From: JBBAFM01 sp041655415
GTDB lineage: Bacteria > Bacillota > Clostridia > Peptostreptococcales > JAAYPU01
Assembly (NCBI GenBank): GCA_964429195.1
Contig: CAYSBC010000024.1
Coordinates: 1-28,569 of the forward strand
Length of the DNA stretch: 28,569 nucleotides
Reading direction: 5' to 3'
Position 1 is the first letter of the stretch. Every line of letters starts with the position of its first letter. Of this stretch, positions 6,859-15,925 are shown in pieces. The translations under genes were made by a program, and so were the position numbers. The notes beneath the pieces are model-generated. The model did no database searches, was not told where the DNA came from, and worked only from the letters and a program-made list of their open reading frames with translations.

Positions 6859-8775
6859 TTGGTTCAAAAAAATAAGAATATGCATTATGACGCAGCGGAT
6901 ATACAAGTGTTGGAAGGACTTGACCCTGTAAGAAAGAGACCGGGTATGTATATAGGGTCAACAGGTGCAAGAGGATTGCATCATTTAGTTTATGAAATTG
7001 TGGATAATAGCATAGATGAAGCCTTAGCAGGATTTTGTAAAAAGATAAAGATAGAAATTAATGCTGATAACTCAGTTACAATAGAGGATGATGGAAGAGG
7101 GATGCCTGTAGATCTACATCCAAAATTAAATAAGCCTGCCGTAGAAGTCATACATACAGTACTTCACGCAGGAGGGAAATTCGGAGGCGCAGGCTATAAG
7201 GTGTCAGGCGGGCTCCATGGGGTTGGGGCTTCCGTAGTCAATGCTCTTTCGGAGTATATGATTGTAGAAATTAAGAGAAATCATAAAATTTATAGGCAAA
7301 CCTACTCAAGAGGGTTGGTAACTTCAGAATTAGAAATCGTTGGAGAAACCACTGGCACAGGATCAAAAACTGTATTTTTAGCCGATTCTACCATCTTTGA
7401 TGATCTGGATTATAATTTTTCTACACTGGAGCATCGTTTTAGGGAGATGGCTTTCCTTAACAAGGGAATCAAAATCACGCTAATTGATAAAAGAGAAGAT
7501 AAACAAAGAAAAGAAGTTTTTCATTATGAAGGCGGCATAAAGGAATTTGTATTGTATCAAAATCAAAATAAGGATGCTATACATAGAGATGTCATCTATT
7601 TTGAAGTTAAAAATGATAGCCATGAAGTAGAAATTGCGATGCAATATACAGATCGTTATATTGAAAATATTTTTACATTTGCAAATAATATTAACACCCA
7701 AGAAGGAGGAACCCATTTAGTTGGATTTAAGTCAGCCTTAACTCGGGTTATTAATGATTATTGCAGAAAGAACAATATTATTAAAAAAGAGGAAGAAAAC
7801 CTTACAGGAGAAGATGTTAGAGAAGGGCTTACAGCGATTATCTCTATTAAGTTAATGGATCCACAATTTGAAGGGCAAACTAAAACAAAGCTTGGCAACA
7901 GTGAGATAAGAGGTTTTGTGGAAACTGCAGTCAATGAGAATCTTCAAATATTCCTAGAGGAAAATCCTCAACAATCCAAGAGCATTGCTGAAAAATGTAT
8001 TAGAGCTGCCAGAGCAAGAGAAGCCGCTAGAAAAGCTAGAGATTTAACAAGAAGAAAAGGCATATTGGATAGTATGGCCTTACCGGGTAAGCTGGCAGAT
8101 TGTTCCGAAAAAGATCCAACTCTTTGTGAAGTCTTTTTAGTAGAAGGGGACTCTGCAGGAGGTTCTGCAAAGCAAGGACGAGATAGGTCAAGACAAGCTA
8201 TTTTACCTCTTAGAGGTAAAATATTAAACGTAGAAAAGGCCAGACTCGATAAGATACTCAACTCAGATGAAATAAAAAACATGATTACTGCCTTTGGATG
8301 TGGAATAGGACCTGAGTTCAATTTGGAAAAACTGAGATACCATAAGATAATTATCATGACAGATGCAGACGTTGACGGTGCACATATTAGAACTTTGCTT
8401 CTCACATTCTTTTATCGTTATATGCCACAGCTTATTGAATATGGGCATATTTACATTGCTCAGCCACCGCTTTACAAAGTAAAAAAAGGCAAGGCAGAAA
8501 AATATTTATATTCCGATAGGGAACTAGAAAAGCATTTGACAGAGATAGGTAGGCAAGGAGTGGCTGTACAAAGATACAAGGGTTTAGGTGAGATGAACCC
8601 TGAACAACTTTGGGATACAACCATGGATATGAATAATAGAACTTTAATACAGGTTACGATTGATGATGCAGCAGCAGCGGATAATATATTTACAACCTTG
8701 ATGGGTGATAAGGTTCCCCCAAGACGCAAATTTATTGAAGATAATGCACGATATGTTAGAAATCTTGACGTATAA
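6859..8775 (+). CDS. gyrB: DNA gyrase subunit B
   Basis: The ATPase subunit of gyrase, which forms A2B2 with GyrA and introduces negative supercoils. The N-terminal GHKL ATPase shows EIVDNSIDEALAG, DDGRGMPV and GGLHGVGASVVNAL. The TOPRIM domain shows EGDSAGGSAKQGRDR, PLRGKILNVEKA and the metal-binding DADVDGAHI. The C terminus ends with QRYKGLGEMNPEQLW and the usual tail. There is no ATG near the expected start. TTG at 6859 lies 8 bases after GAGGTG and is preferred. TTG at 6856 and ATG at 6880 are alternatives. About 638 residues, normal. The recF and dnaN genes usually found upstream are replaced here by the biotin operon. Confidence 0.96.
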   Translation: MVQKNKNMHYDAADIQVLEGLDPVRKRPGMYIGSTGARGLHHLVYEIVDNSIDEALAGFCKKIKIEINADNSVTIEDDGRGMPVDLHPKLNKPAVEVIHTVLHAGGKFGGAGYKVSGGLHGVGASVVNALSEYMIVEIKRNHKIYRQTYSRGLVTSELEIVGETTGTGSKTVFLADSTIFDDLDYNFSTLEHRFREMAFLNKGIKITLIDKREDKQRKEVFHYEGGIKEFVLYQNQNKDAIHRDVIYFEVKNDSHEVEIAMQYTDRYIENIFTFANNINTQEGGTHLVGFKSALTRVINDYCRKNNIIKKEEENLTGEDVREGLTAIISIKLMDPQFEGQTKTKLGNSEIRGFVETAVNENLQIFLEENPQQSKSIAEKCIRAARAREAARKARDLTRRKGILDSMALPGKLADCSEKDPTLCEVFLVEGDSAGGSAKQGRDRSRQAILPLRGKILNVEKARLDKILNSDEIKNMITAFGCGIGPEFNLEKLRYHKIIIMTDADVDGAHIRTLLLTFFYRYMPQLIEYGHIYIAQPPLYKVKKGKAEKYLYSDRELEKHLTEIGRQGVAVQRYKGLGEMNPEQLWDTTMDMNNRTLIQVTIDDAAAADNIFTTLMGDKVPPRRKFIEDNARYVRNLDV

Positions 8776-8786
8776 GAGGTGGAAGA

Positions 8787-11294
8787 ATGAGTGATAATTT
8801 GATGGATAACAGCAAAATTTTGCAGGTCGATATCAATGATGAAATGCAAAATTCCTATATTGATTATGCTATGAGTGTCATTATTGGGCGGGCACTTCCT
8901 GATGTTCGTGATGGATTAAAGCCTGTTCATAGAAGAATTTTATATGCAATGAGTGAGTTAGGGCTGCAACCCGATAAACCCTATAGAAAATCGGCTCGTA
9001 TTGTCGGGGACGTATTAGGTAAGTATCACCCTCATGGGGACTCTTCTGTATATGGCGCTATGGTTCGAATGGCACAGGATTTTTCCATACGCTATTTATT
9101 AGTAGACGGTCATGGAAACTTTGGTTCTGTTGATGGTGATGGTGCAGCAGCAATGCGTTATACTGAAGCAAAAATGACATCCCTTACCTCAGAATTACTT
9201 AGAGATATCAATAAGGAAACAGTAGACTTCACACCCAATTTTGATGAAACATTGCAGGAACCTGCTGTCTTACCGTCCAGATTTCCAAACCTGATTGTTA
9301 ACGGATCCAATGGTATTGCGGTTGGTATGGCTACATCTATTCCTCCTCATAATTTGGGAGAGGTTATAGATGCTATTGTTAAAGTTATTGATGATGATGA
9401 AGCAACAATTGATGATGTGATTAAAATAATAAAGGGTCCTGATTTTCCTACAGGAGCCACCATATTAGGTATCAATAATATTAAAGAGGCTTATCGAACA
9501 GGATTGGGTAAGGTAACCGTAAGATCCAAGGTTGAAATTGAGGATACAGGCAAAAGAGAACAAATTATTATAAAGGAAATTCCATACCAGGTTAATAAAG
9601 CGTCTCTTATAGAAAAAATTGCTGAGCTGGTCAGGGATAAAAGAGTGGAAGGTATATTTGACCTTCGTGATGAATCCGATAGAAATGGTATGCGAGTAGT
9701 CATCGAGCTTAAGAGAGATGGTAATCCCTATATTATTTTGAATCGGCTGTATAAACATACACAGCTTCAGGATACCTATAGCATTATCATGATTGCTTTA
9801 GTTAATGGACAACCTGAAACCTTGAATATGCTTCAGTTGATTCAGCATTATATTAATCATCAAAAAGATATCGTGACTAAAAGGACAAAGTATGACTTAG
9901 GAAAAGCCCAAGAAAGGGCGCATATCTTAGAAGGTTTGATTATTGCCCTTGATAATATTGATGCGATTATAAAATTAATTAGGGCATCTGCTAATGACCA
10001 GGAAGCAAAGGAAGGATTAGTAGCCAATTTTAATCTCTCTGAAAAGCAAGCTCAGGCCATTTTAGATATGCGATTAAGAAGATTAACCGGTTTGGAAAGA
10101 GAAAAAATACTTCAAGAATATGATGAATTATTAGCCCTCATCAAGAAATTTTTAGAGATATTAGGTGATGAAAAATTATTGATGGCGTTAATTAAAGAAG
10201 AACTCTTAGAAATAAAGGAAAAATATTCAGATCCAAGAAGAACTGAAATACTAGCTGCCGAAAACGAGATAGAAGAAGAAGATCTGATTGAGGAAGAAGA
10301 GGTTGCATTGACCATGACACATCTTGGCTATGTCAAGAGAGTGCCGGCGGATACCTATAAGCTTCAAAAGCGTGGTGGAAAAGGCGTTACAGCTCTTACA
10401 ACAAGAGAAAATGATTTTGTCATACGATTTACAACGACCTCAACACACAATTATTTGTTATTCTTCACGAACAGGGGTAAGGTATATAGGATGAAAGCCT
10501 ACGAAATACCTGAAGCTAAAAGACATGCTAAGGGTACTCCGATTGTTAACCTTTTGGAACTTAAACATGGAGAAAAGATTACGGCCATGATACCTATAAA
10601 GAGCTTTGATAAAGACAAATACTTGATGTCGGTAACCAAGAAGGGTGTTATTAAGAAAACGGAGCTTTCACAGTTTGATACATCTCGAAAATCAGGAATC
10701 ATTGCTATTAATTTAAAGGAAGATGATGAGTTAATTAGTGTTCAGGAAACACAAGGGGAAAGCGATGTCATCATTGTTACTAAAAAGGGTAAATCCATTT
10801 GCTTTAGCGAGAAAGATGTTCGTGATATGGGTAGAACTGCCGCAGGAGTAAGGGCTATTATTTTAGACGATGAAGATAGAGTTATTTCTATGGATGTCTT
10901 TAGAATGGAAGAAGACAAGCATAATTATTTACTTGTTGCCACAAGAAAAGGCTATGGGAAAAAGACTTTATTAAGTGAATATAAGATACAGGCAAGAGGC
11001 GGAAAAGGCATCAGAACTTATACAAACGACAAAAATGTCTTGGAAAAGACAGGCGAACTCATAGGTGCCGTTATTGTTAATGAAGATGATGAATTAATGC
11101 TCATTAATTCCGATGGCATTCTTATAAGAATTCAAAGTAATGAAATATCGAATTTAAGAAGAGCAACCCAAGGTGTAAAACTAATGAAAGTTGATGAAGA
11201 TGCAAATATTATTTCATTATCTAAGGTCTTTTCTATAGGAGATAACGATAATGGAGATGACGATGATAAGGATCAATTTGAATTAGAAATATAA
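8787..11294 (+). CDS. gyrA: DNA gyrase subunit A
   Basis: The DNA breakage-reunion subunit of gyrase. The catalytic tyrosine is Y125 in AAAMRYTEAKM. The quinolone-determining stretch reads HPHGDSSVYGAMVRMAQ, with Ser86 at the E. coli Ser83 position and Gly90 at the Asp87 position. The C-terminal beta-pinwheel holds the GyrA box QKRGGKG (about residue 523), which marks it as gyrase rather than ParC, and a related QARGGKG further on. It ends in an acidic tail (NGDDDDKDQ). It has 835 residues, a typical length. It begins 11 bases after gyrB, with GAGGTGG upstream, so the two are co-transcribed. Confidence 0.97.
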   Translation: MSDNLMDNSKILQVDINDEMQNSYIDYAMSVIIGRALPDVRDGLKPVHRRILYAMSELGLQPDKPYRKSARIVGDVLGKYHPHGDSSVYGAMVRMAQDFSIRYLLVDGHGNFGSVDGDGAAAMRYTEAKMTSLTSELLRDINKETVDFTPNFDETLQEPAVLPSRFPNLIVNGSNGIAVGMATSIPPHNLGEVIDAIVKVIDDDEATIDDVIKIIKGPDFPTGATILGINNIKEAYRTGLGKVTVRSKVEIEDTGKREQIIIKEIPYQVNKASLIEKIAELVRDKRVEGIFDLRDESDRNGMRVVIELKRDGNPYIILNRLYKHTQLQDTYSIIMIALVNGQPETLNMLQLIQHYINHQKDIVTKRTKYDLGKAQERAHILEGLIIALDNIDAIIKLIRASANDQEAKEGLVANFNLSEKQAQAILDMRLRRLTGLEREKILQEYDELLALIKKFLEILGDEKLLMALIKEELLEIKEKYSDPRRTEILAAENEIEEEDLIEEEEVALTMTHLGYVKRVPADTYKLQKRGGKGVTALTTRENDFVIRFTTTSTHNYLLFFTNRGKVYRMKAYEIPEAKRHAKGTPIVNLLELKHGEKITAMIPIKSFDKDKYLMSVTKKGVIKKTELSQFDTSRKSGIIAINLKEDDELISVQETQGESDVIIVTKKGKSICFSEKDVRDMGRTAAGVRAIILDDEDRVISMDVFRMEEDKHNYLLVATRKGYGKKTLLSEYKIQARGGKGIRTYTNDKNVLEKTGELIGAVIVNEDDELMLINSDGILIRIQSNEISNLRRATQGVKLMKVDEDANIISLSKVFSIGDNDNGDDDDKDQFELEI

Positions 11295-11307
11295 CTTCAT
11301 TTCTGAT

Positions 11308-11332
11308 GTTTTAGACTTTTAATGAAGGGTAT
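11308..11332 (+). promoter_or_regulatory. Candidate SigB-dependent promoter of rsbV-rsbW-sigB
   Basis: GTTTTA (11308-11313), a 13-base spacer and GGGTAT (11327-11332) match the general-stress sigma-B consensus (GTTTAA, 12-15 bases, GGGTAT). It lies 22 bases before the rsbV ATG. The downstream operon encodes a SigB-type factor, so this is probably an autoregulatory promoter. Confidence 0.78.
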
Positions 11333-11353
11333 AAAATGTAAAGGAGGTAGAAG

Positions 11354-11671
11354 ATGTCTTTGGATATTAAAAGCTACGATAATGAAGATGCAAGAAAATG
11401 GATATTAGAACCCAAGGGAGATATCGATATTGCTTCAGCAACCCAGCTAAAAGAAACATTAGGGAATTTATTAGAAAAAAAGGCACAAGATATCCTATTG
11501 GATTTTAGACAATTAGATTATATTGATAGCACCGGATTGGGAATTATCATAGGAGCCCATGGAAAAATGAAGGAATCAGGAAATAGAATCACTATCATCA
11601 ATCCAAAAGCGAATATACAAAAATTATTAGTCATAACAGGATTAGATAAGATTTTTATAGATTTATCTTAG
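11354..11671 (+). CDS. rsbV: Anti-sigma factor antagonist (STAS domain), RsbV-like
   Basis: A 105-residue single STAS-domain protein. When unphosphorylated, such proteins bind the anti-sigma kinase and free the sigma factor. The phosphorylation loop is YIDSTGLG with Ser59 as the expected target. IDSTGLG resembles RsbV (MDSTGLG) more than SpoIIAA (MDSSGLG). It is first in a three-gene operon: it starts 22 bases after the SigB-like promoter and has an AAAGGAGG site. The partner kinase and sigma factor follow. No RsbU- or RsbP-type phosphatase is in the window, so the activating signal must come from elsewhere. A SpoIIAA assignment is less likely given the sigma factor downstream. Confidence 0.9.
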   Translation: MSLDIKSYDNEDARKWILEPKGDIDIASATQLKETLGNLLEKKAQDILLDFRQLDYIDSTGLGIIIGAHGKMKESGNRITIINPKANIQKLLVITGLDKIFIDLS

Positions 11672-11684
11672 AAGGAGTGTAACA

Positions 11685-12089
11685 ATGTCGGATTTATTAA
11701 AATTATCTGTTCCGGCAAAACCGGAATATGTTAGTTTAGTTCGCTTAGCCATATCCTCTGTTGCAAATACTATAGGATTTGACGTTGAAGCTATAGAAGA
11801 TATTAAAATAGCTATGGCTGAGGCGTGCAATAATGCTGTTTTACACGGATGCAAGGAATGTTCAGAAAACTATGAAGTAGAGGTATGTGTGAATGAAAAT
11901 TCTCTCTTAATCATAGTTAAGGATAATGGGAAAGGGTATAATTCACTGAATTATAAAGAACCGGATATCAATTGCCCTAAAGAAGGTGGTTTGGGTATTT
12001 TTATCATAAAATCACTTATGGATGATGTTGAAATTTATTCGGAAAATGGAAAAGGCACGACCATACGGATGAAAAAGAATATTCAGTGA
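11685..12089 (+). CDS. rsbW: Anti-sigma serine kinase, RsbW-like
   Basis: A 134-residue GHKL-fold kinase expected to hold the sigma factor and to phosphorylate RsbV. The N box is EDIKIAMAEACNNAVLHG with E46 and N50, the G1 box is DNGKG (80-84), and the G2 region is GGLGIFIIKSLMD (101-113). The N-terminal SVPAKPEYVSLVRLAISSVA closely resembles RsbW (VPAQPEYVGIIRL). It begins 13 bases after rsbV with GAAGGAG upstream, and it ends 7 bases before the sigma gene. Operon context and sequence favour RsbW over SpoIIAB. Confidence 0.91.
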   Translation: MSDLLKLSVPAKPEYVSLVRLAISSVANTIGFDVEAIEDIKIAMAEACNNAVLHGCKECSENYEVEVCVNENSLLIIVKDNGKGYNSLNYKEPDINCPKEGGLGIFIIKSLMDDVEIYSENGKGTTIRMKKNIQ

Positions 12090-12096
12090 GGTTGTT

Positions 12097-12879
12097 ATGG
12101 TGAAGGCAATAGAAGATCCAGATACAAATAGAATGGACCTTTCTGATAAAGAACTGTTTGAGCTCTACCAGAAAGAGCCGTCTCTTGAAATAAGAAATGA
12201 AATAGTTGAAAGATATTTATATCTTGTGGATATTTTAATAAAAAGATATTTGAATAAAGGGATAGAATACGACGATTTATATCAGGTCGGTGCTCTAGCC
12301 CTTATTCGTGCTGTAGAAAGATTTGATGTAAGCAAAGGGTATGAATTTGGGAGTTTCCTTACCCCTACTGTTTTAGGAGAAATAAAAAAGCATTTTAGAG
12401 ATAAGGGATGGGCCCTTAAGGTTCCAAGAAAAATTCAAGATATTTCTTTGAAATTAGGAAGTACTAAGGAATATTTAACTCAAAAATTGGGTCGAAACCC
12501 TAAGGTCCCTGAAATTGCAGAATACATCGGTTGCACAGAAGAAGAGGTACTGCAAGCTATGGAAGTGGCAGCTACTTTTCAATCGGAATCATTAAGTAAG
12601 AGCTATAATACGGGAAAAGATGATTATTTGTTAACGATAGAAGATTTATTGGGAGAAGAAGATCAAGGTTTTCATAATCTAGAGATGAAAGATTTTGTCG
12701 ATACCATTTTACAGAAAATGAACATTGTTGAAAGAAAGATCTTTGAGAGGAGATTTTTGGAAAACCAAAAACAAGTTGAAATAGCTAAGGAACTTCAAGT
12801 ATCTCAAATGACCATTTCCAGAATGGAAAAAAAGATTGTCAATAAATTTAAGTTAGAAATGTCAAAAATGGAAAGTTAA
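12097..12879 (+). CDS. sigB: RNA polymerase sigma factor of the SigB/SigF group
   Basis: A 260-residue sigma-70 family factor with regions 2 (YDDLYQVGALALIRAVERFD), 3 (WALKVPRKIQDISLKLGSTKEYLTQKLGRNPKVPEIAEYIG) and 4 (FLENQKQVEIAKELQVSQMTISRMEKKI, a helix-turn-helix). The GW-LKVPRKIQ segment resembles SigB (SVHVPRRIKE) more than sporulation SigF. Its genes rsbV and rsbW lie just upstream and the operon has a SigB-like promoter, so the likely role is a general-stress regulon with positive feedback. C. difficile, as I recall, has the same gyrA-rsbV-rsbW-sigB order. A terminator overlaps the stop codon. Confidence 0.88.
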   Translation: MVKAIEDPDTNRMDLSDKELFELYQKEPSLEIRNEIVERYLYLVDILIKRYLNKGIEYDDLYQVGALALIRAVERFDVSKGYEFGSFLTPTVLGEIKKHFRDKGWALKVPRKIQDISLKLGSTKEYLTQKLGRNPKVPEIAEYIGCTEEEVLQAMEVAATFQSESLSKSYNTGKDDYLLTIEDLLGEEDQGFHNLEMKDFVDTILQKMNIVERKIFERRFLENQKQVEIAKELQVSQMTISRMEKKIVNKFKLEMSKMES

Positions 12880-12901
12880 CCTCAAGGATGAGGTTAATTT
12901 T
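12876..12901 (+). terminator. Terminator of the rsbV-rsbW-sigB operon
   Basis: An 8-bp stem (TTAACCTC/GAGGTTAA) with a 6-base loop, followed by TTTTATTATA. The first arm contains the sigB stop codon. Confidence 0.8.
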
Positions 12902-13000
12902 ATTATAGCTAATAGGCAGATATGAAAGAGGCTTGTAATTATTCATTAAAAACTTTATTATTATAATATAATAACTTGAGAAAAGGACAAGGAGACCAAA

Positions 13001-14005
13001 ATGACTAAAAGAGTTTTTTCAGGGGTTCAACCCACCGGAAATATTCATATAGGTAATTATATAGGGGCACTCAAGCAATTTGTTAATCTTCAGAATGGAG
13101 CAGATAGCGTTTATTGTATTGTTGATTTACATTCGATTACTGTTCCCCAAGATCCAAAGGAATTATATAAACATACATTAGATGTGGCTGCGCTCTATAT
13201 AGCCGTAGGATTAGATCCTCAAAAAGCTACTATTTTTGTACAATCCACAGTGCCGGCTCATGCTGAATTAGCCTGGATACTTACATGTCATTCGAACACT
13301 GGGGAATTGAGTAGAATGACACAGTACAAGGATAAGAGCAAACAAAAGGAATCCGCGCCGACAGGCTTGTTTACTTATCCAATATTGATGGCGGCGGATA
13401 TACTTTTATACGATACGAATATCGTACCTGTAGGCAATGATCAGAAGCAGCATATTGAATTAACGCGGGATTTGGCCATAAGATTTAATAATAGATATGG
13501 TGAAACCTTTGTTGTTCCGGAATATCAGGGCACAAAGCTAGGGGCAAGGATTATGGCCTTAGATGAACCGACTTCGAAAATGAGTAAAAGTGCTGAGAAT
13601 ATCCATAGCCGGATTTCTCTCTTGGATTCCCCGAGTAAGGTCAAAAAGTCCATTATGAGAGCCACGACAGACTCGGATGGTGTCATTCAATATGACCTAG
13701 AAAACAAACCTGGTATAAGCAATTTATTAACGATTTATAGTGTTTTTACAGGTTTAGAAATACCGGAGATAGAGTCTAAGTATAAAGATTGTGGCTATGG
13801 GCAGATAAAAAAAGATTTGGTTGAAATAATCAATGATTCTCTTGTAAGTATACAAGCGAGATATAATGAGATCAGGGAATCCGATGAACTGATTAAAATA
13901 CTAAGAGAAGGCTCTATTAAAGCGAATGCTATTGCTGAAAACACAATGAAGAGGGTAAAAAATAGATTGGGCATGGTTGATTTAACTGCATTTAAAGGAG
14001 AGTAA
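13001..14005 (+). CDS. trpS: Tryptophanyl-tRNA synthetase
   Basis: Charges tRNA-Trp with tryptophan in the cytoplasm. It is a class I synthetase: the HIGH-like signature is PTGNIHIGN (residues 11-19) and the KMSKS loop is TSKMSKSAEN (191-200). Other family blocks are QSTVPAHAELAWILTC, MTQYKDKSK, YPILMAADILLYD and VGNDQKQHIELTRD. Its 334 residues are normal. The ATG has AAGGAGACC upstream. The roughly 100-base leader after the sigB terminator is too short for a T-box, and none was recognised. mscS starts two bases after the stop, so the two are probably co-transcribed. Confidence 0.96.
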   Translation: MTKRVFSGVQPTGNIHIGNYIGALKQFVNLQNGADSVYCIVDLHSITVPQDPKELYKHTLDVAALYIAVGLDPQKATIFVQSTVPAHAELAWILTCHSNTGELSRMTQYKDKSKQKESAPTGLFTYPILMAADILLYDTNIVPVGNDQKQHIELTRDLAIRFNNRYGETFVVPEYQGTKLGARIMALDEPTSKMSKSAENIHSRISLLDSPSKVKKSIMRATTDSDGVIQYDLENKPGISNLLTIYSVFTGLEIPEIESKYKDCGYGQIKKDLVEIINDSLVSIQARYNEIRESDELIKILREGSIKANAIAENTMKRVKNRLGMVDLTAFKGE

Positions 14006-14007
14006 AA

Positions 14008-15090
14008 ATGGCTTTACAGACATTTTTTCAGAATTACGTCAATTATAATGATGTTACAAAAGCGATTACAGCAATAATAGTCATCATCATATTTTTATTG
14101 CTCAGAAAAATATTTGCTGATATTATCCTAAGAATCATAAGGAAGTTTGGCAATAATACCGCTATTGATTTATATAACAATATAGTAGAATCCTTTGATA
14201 AACCCATTAAAAGACTTTTTATTGTATTAGGTATATTTATAGCCTTAGAAATATTTCCTGAAAGTATTCTCACAATTGGCAGAAAAGCAGTCGCTATTAA
14301 ACTGCTTCGAATCGTGGTTATTATTCTTGTCTGTCAAGGTTTATATAATTTTTCCAACTACTTTTTTAATATATTTGGAAACATAAGCAAGAAAAAAGGT
14401 TTAGATGTTGATAATAAAGTATTACCTTTTTTGACGAATATTTTAAAATTTATTATTGGAGCTCTAGCTACTGTTCTAGTCATCAGTGAATTAGGATATG
14501 ATATAACAGGTCTTATTACGGGTTTGGGTTTAGGAGGATTGGTTTTTGCTTTAGCAGCTCAGGACACAGCATCCAATATTTTTGGTGGTCTCGTTATCAT
14601 TTTTGACAAACCCTTCACTATTGGGGATTGGATTGAGACGCCAAGCGTTGAGGGGGTTGTGATGGATGTTACACTGAGAAGTACGCGTATAAGGACTTTT
14701 GCAGATTCTGTTTCAATTATGCCCAATTCGATTCTAGCAAAAGAGGCCATTGTTAATTGGTCAAGGATGGGGAAACGTAGGATTAGCTTTACCATAGGCA
14801 TTATGTATTCGACTCCTAAAGAAAAGATTGAGAATTGTATAAATAAAATTAGAGAATTGTTGCAAACTCACGATGAAATTCACCAACAGACAATATTTGT
14901 TTATCTCAATTCACTAAGCGGAACAAGTATAGATATTAATTTATACTTTTTTACGAAGACAATTGTCTGGGGGGAATATCTGGATGTCAAACAAGATATT
15001 AACCTCAAAATATTATCTATATTGGAGGAAGAAGAGGTAAGCTTTGCTTTACCTAATAGAAATATTTTGATTGAGAATAAGGATAAATAA
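14008..15090 (+). CDS. MscS-family mechanosensitive channel
   Basis: A 360-residue membrane protein that should open under membrane tension and release solutes on hypo-osmotic shock. About four hydrophobic segments (near residues 16-37, 68-85, 95-118 and 148-165) precede the pore helix GLITGLGLGGLVFALAAQD, with its Gly/Ala packing, and the conserved DTASNIFGGLVIIFDKPFTIGDWIE. The soluble beta/alpha domain follows (VEGVVMDVTLRSTRIRT, IMPNS). It begins two bases after trpS. It has more transmembrane helices than E. coli MscS (three), so it belongs to the YkuT/YnaI-like subgroup. The exact subgroup is uncertain. Confidence 0.9.
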   Translation: MALQTFFQNYVNYNDVTKAITAIIVIIIFLLLRKIFADIILRIIRKFGNNTAIDLYNNIVESFDKPIKRLFIVLGIFIALEIFPESILTIGRKAVAIKLLRIVVIILVCQGLYNFSNYFFNIFGNISKKKGLDVDNKVLPFLTNILKFIIGALATVLVISELGYDITGLITGLGLGGLVFALAAQDTASNIFGGLVIIFDKPFTIGDWIETPSVEGVVMDVTLRSTRIRTFADSVSIMPNSILAKEAIVNWSRMGKRRISFTIGIMYSTPKEKIENCINKIRELLQTHDEIHQQTIFVYLNSLSGTSIDINLYFFTKTIVWGEYLDVKQDINLKILSILEEEEVSFALPNRNILIENKDK

Positions 15091-15129
15091 GCAAATGCTC
15101 TGCGTCATCATGTCATGGGGGAAATAGGA

Positions 15130-15924
15130 ATGGAAACTTTAGATGAAATAAGAAAAAAAATTGATGAATGTGACAGGTCCATTATTTCAAAATTAAGAGA
15201 ACGTTTTGATGCGGTGGAAAAGGTATTGAGCATCAAAAAAGCCCAAGGATTGCCTCTTTTTGACCGTAAAAGGGAAGATGAAATCATCCAAAATATTCAT
15301 TTGATGGATGGAAAATATTCAGATGAAATAGCCGATATTTATAGACAAATTATGAAAAGTAGTAGGAAGAAACAAGGCAAGGAACTCTTATCCAGAAAAA
15401 TATTTATGATAGGCTATATGGGTTCTGGAAAAACAACGGTTGGCAAGGAATTAGCTCAATTAACAGGGTTTGATTTCATCGATACAGATAAAAAGATTGA
15501 AGAAAAAACAAATATGAAAATTAGCACCATCTTTGAAAAGGCAGGAGAGAATTACTTTCGGGATTTAGAAACCATACTGCTAAAGGAGATAAGGGAAGAA
15601 GACCATGCTATTGTTTCCTGTGGAGGAGGCATTATATTAAGAGATGAAAACATCAGAATCATGAAGGAAATGGGAAAAGTTATCTTTTTAAAGGGAAGTG
15701 TAAAAACACTTTTAGACAGAATAAGGTATGATAAAACCAGGCCGTTACTTACAGCTATGTTTTATAATGATATGGAAGAATCTGAACTAAATGAATATGA
15801 GATATTTGAAATAGAATTAAATCGACGAATGGCTGCCTATTTAAAGGCAGCAGACATTGTAATTAATGTAGACGGTAAAACCCCTGATGAAATTGCAGAG
15901 GAAATCCTTCAATCCCATCTTTAG
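15130..15924 (+). CDS. aroK: Bifunctional chorismate mutase / shikimate kinase
   Basis: A 264-residue fusion. Residues 1-85 are an AroQ-type chorismate mutase (LDEIRKKIDECDRSIISKLRERF, IKKAQGLPLFDRKRE, YRQIMKSSRKKQ), converting chorismate to prephenate. Residues 91-264 are shikimate kinase: Walker A GYMGSGKTTVGK, substrate residues in DTDKKIE and NYFRDLE, CGGGI, and the lid YDKTRPLL. The two steps are not consecutive, since EPSP synthase and chorismate synthase come between them. ATG at 15130 is chosen over 15115, because GGGGGA lies just upstream. It follows mscS by 39 bases. Its stop is one base from the opposing plsC stop. Confidence 0.92.
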   Translation: METLDEIRKKIDECDRSIISKLRERFDAVEKVLSIKKAQGLPLFDRKREDEIIQNIHLMDGKYSDEIADIYRQIMKSSRKKQGKELLSRKIFMIGYMGSGKTTVGKELAQLTGFDFIDTDKKIEEKTNMKISTIFEKAGENYFRDLETILLKEIREEDHAIVSCGGGIILRDENIRIMKEMGKVIFLKGSVKTLLDRIRYDKTRPLLTAMFYNDMEESELNEYEIFEIELNRRMAAYLKAADIVINVDGKTPDEIAEEILQSHL

Positions 15925-15925
15925 C

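Noticed and set aside
7968..8849. Long minus-strand open frames opposite gyrB, such as 7968-8405 and 8472-8849
   Set aside because: They lie fully or mostly opposite strongly conserved gyrB sequence, lack ribosome binding sites, and show no recognisable domain.
11295..11327. CTTCATT/AATGAAG inverted repeat after gyrA as a terminator
   Set aside because: The 19-base loop, weak 7-bp stem and absence of a T-run make it unlikely. The SigB-like promoter overlaps it.
12901..13000. T-box or other leader regulation of trpS
   Set aside because: The leader is only about 100 bases and no T-box core sequence or antiterminator was seen.
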